This document shows positions 5,837 to 6,925 of a stretch of DNA of 6,925 nucleotides, in pieces. A program made the position numbers and the translations under genes. The notes under the pieces are model-generated. The model did not search any database and was not told the origin of the DNA. It was given only the letters and a program-made list of their open reading frames with translations. Numbering within the stretch: position 1 is the first letter of the stretch; each line of letters starts with the position of its first letter. Source of the DNA: Planctomycetota bacterium (GTDB lineage Bacteria > Planctomycetota > Brocadiia > Brocadiales > Bathyanammoxibiaceae); assembly GCA_030598065.1 (NCBI GenBank), contig JAUVQR010000077.1, positions 1 to 6,925 of the forward strand, written 5' to 3'.

Positions 5837-6738
5837 CGACTAGCCGAGGACAGAGAACGATAGGAGGTGTAGTAGAGTATAAGGGCCGCGGCCTTTTTCA
5901 TGGCCAGGAAGTCTCTATAAAGCTAAAGCCCCAGCCTCCTAATACTGGAATACGGTTTCAGAGGGTGGACCTGCCTGGTTCGCCCATAATACCCGGCAAC
6001 GTTGCTTATGTTAAGGACCACAAGAGACGCATCTTGTTGGAGAAGGACGGAGTGGCGGTAGAGGGCATCGAGCATTGCATGGCGTCAGTGGCCGGTTTGG
6101 GCATCGACAACATGTTGGTAGAGATGACCGGCAAAGAGGTACCGGCCGGAGACGGCAGCTCGATGGTCTTCGTTCGGTTGATTAGAGAAGCGGGCACGGT
6201 CAACCAGGAGCCCCCCAGGCAGGTTTTCACCCTCTCCCGCGCCATTACCCTGGAGGACAACGGGGCAAAGATTGTCGCCCTTCCGAATGACGCCGGTCTG
6301 GAGCTAACTTACCATCTGGATTTTAAAGACCGGTCGTCACTGAAACAGTCGTACACCATCTCCGTTACGGAAGACGCATTTTTCGAACAGATTGCCACGG
6401 CAAGGACGTTCTGCCTGTCAAGCGGTGTGGAAGAGTTCATAAGACTTGGTCTTGGCAGGGGAGTCACGGAAGAAAACTGCTTCTTGATAAACGAAGACGG
6501 CACGACCTCCACGCCAATCAAAAGGAACAAAGCGGTCCTCCGCTTTGCGGATGAGGGTGTCAGGCACAAGCTGCTTGACCTTATTGGAGACCTGTTCTTG
6601 GCCGGTATGGGGCTCAGGGCACGGGTAATCGGCACGCGTTCGGGGCATCTCCTCAATGTCCTTCTGGCCAGAAAAATAGTGGAGCTCGCTCAGTCCGAAG
6701 GCTGTTTATCGTCCAAAGCGGTAGATGTTGAGGTATGA
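5833..6738 (+). CDS. lpxC: UDP-3-O-acyl-N-acetylglucosamine deacetylase LpxC
   Basis: LpxC is the zinc enzyme of the committed step of lipid A synthesis; it removes acetate from UDP-3-O-acyl-GlcNAc in the cytoplasm. The 301-residue protein has both LpxC domains and every catalytic residue I can place by motif. These are E80 and H81 (GIEHCMASVAGLGIDN; general base and first zinc ligand), H245 and D249 (VRHKLLDLIGD; the other ligands), K246, D253, and H272 (SGHLLN; general acid). The ARTF motif (191-194) is also present. The protein ends at the normal LpxC length with no FabZ domain, unlike the LpxC-FabZ fusion of Bacteroidota. The start is GTG 5833, four bases inside skp (GTGA), and the stop overlaps lpxA (ATGA). 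It should be active and a normal target for LpxC-type inhibitors. Confidence 0.97.
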   Translation: MTTSRGQRTIGGVVEYKGRGLFHGQEVSIKLKPQPPNTGIRFQRVDLPGSPIIPGNVAYVKDHKRRILLEKDGVAVEGIEHCMASVAGLGIDNMLVEMTGKEVPAGDGSSMVFVRLIREAGTVNQEPPRQVFTLSRAITLEDNGAKIVALPNDAGLELTYHLDFKDRSSLKQSYTISVTEDAFFEQIATARTFCLSSGVEEFIRLGLGRGVTEENCFLINEDGTTSTPIKRNKAVLRFADEGVRHKLLDLIGDLFLAGMGLRARVIGTRSGHLLNVLLARKIVELAQSEGCLSSKAVDVEV

Positions 6739-6925
6739 AGATACATCCGGCGGCAGTGGTACATCCCAAGGCAGTGTTGGGCGAAAACGTTGAAATAGGG
6801 GCGTTTTCCTTGATTGACGAGCACGTGAAAATCGGGAGCGGGACCGTCATAAGAAACAATGTTACCGTAACCGGGCACACCACACTTGGCAGGGACAACA
6901 GTGTTTTCCCGGGAGCGGCCTTGGG
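6735..6925 (+). CDS. lpxA: UDP-N-acetylglucosamine acyltransferase LpxA, 5' part
   Basis: LpxA transfers a hydroxyacyl chain from acyl carrier protein to the 3-OH of UDP-GlcNAc, the first step of lipid A synthesis. Only the first 63 codons are in the window. They begin MKIHPAAVVHPKAVLGENVE and continue with hexapeptide repeats ([I/V/L]-G-x4 pattern: IGAFSL, IGSGTV, LGRDNS) of a left-handed beta helix. GHTTLGRDNSVFPGAALG (47 onward) matches the LpxA block that precedes the active site and separates it from LpxD and other hexapeptide transferases. The catalytic histidine lies beyond the window. ATG 6735 overlaps the lpxC stop (ATGA). A purine-rich GAGG sits only one base upstream, so initiation probably depends on coupling to lpxC. 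lpxB or further envelope genes may follow. Confidence 0.93.
   Translation, partial: MKIHPAAVVHPKAVLGENVEIGAFSLIDEHVKIGSGTVIRNNVTVTGHTTLGRDNSVFPGAAL

Overview
This window is a tightly packed, single-strand run of nine conserved housekeeping genes from a diderm (outer-membrane, lipid A-making) bacterium. All genes read on the + strand. The order is rpsF (3' part) - ssb - rpsR - rplI - dnaB - bamA - skp/ompH - lpxC - lpxA (5' part). Base composition is near balanced and looks uniform throughout. There are no RNA genes, mobile elements, CRISPR arrays or signs of recent transfer.

Region 1 (1-2868) is the classic ribosome/replication cluster: S6, single-strand DNA-binding protein, S18, L9 and the replicative helicase DnaB. 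Region 2 (about 2858-6925) is an outer-membrane biogenesis cluster. It holds BamA (outer-membrane protein insertase), a Skp/OmpH-type periplasmic chaperone, and the first two enzymes of lipid A synthesis (LpxC, then the start of LpxA). The join is seamless: the bamA start lies inside the last codons of dnaB. Intergenic gaps run 41, 0, 18, 48, -11, 30, -4 and -4 bases, and I see no credible terminator or promoter. One transcription unit, or at least a translationally coupled chain, is therefore plausible. It would link ribosome and replisome supply with envelope growth.

Taxonomy is inference only. The BamA barrel (residues such as AFRGAG and WDTRNHPMFPTKG), the short OmpH-like Skp ending in a DIT...LNERY tail, the unfused LpxC and the zinc-type S18 remind me of Planctomycetota (Brocadia-like lineages) or a neighbouring phylum. 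I cannot prove this without a search.

I found no previously undescribed system. The observations most worth a second look are these: the strongly acidic Skp homologue, where E. coli Skp is basic; the coupling of the dnaB and bamA clusters; lpxC sitting where lpxD-fabZ usually lie; a 27-base tandem duplication in an acidic S6 tail; a perfect 8-bp hairpin straddling the rpsF stop; and the rpsR Shine-Dalgarno written in the codons of the SSB acidic tip.
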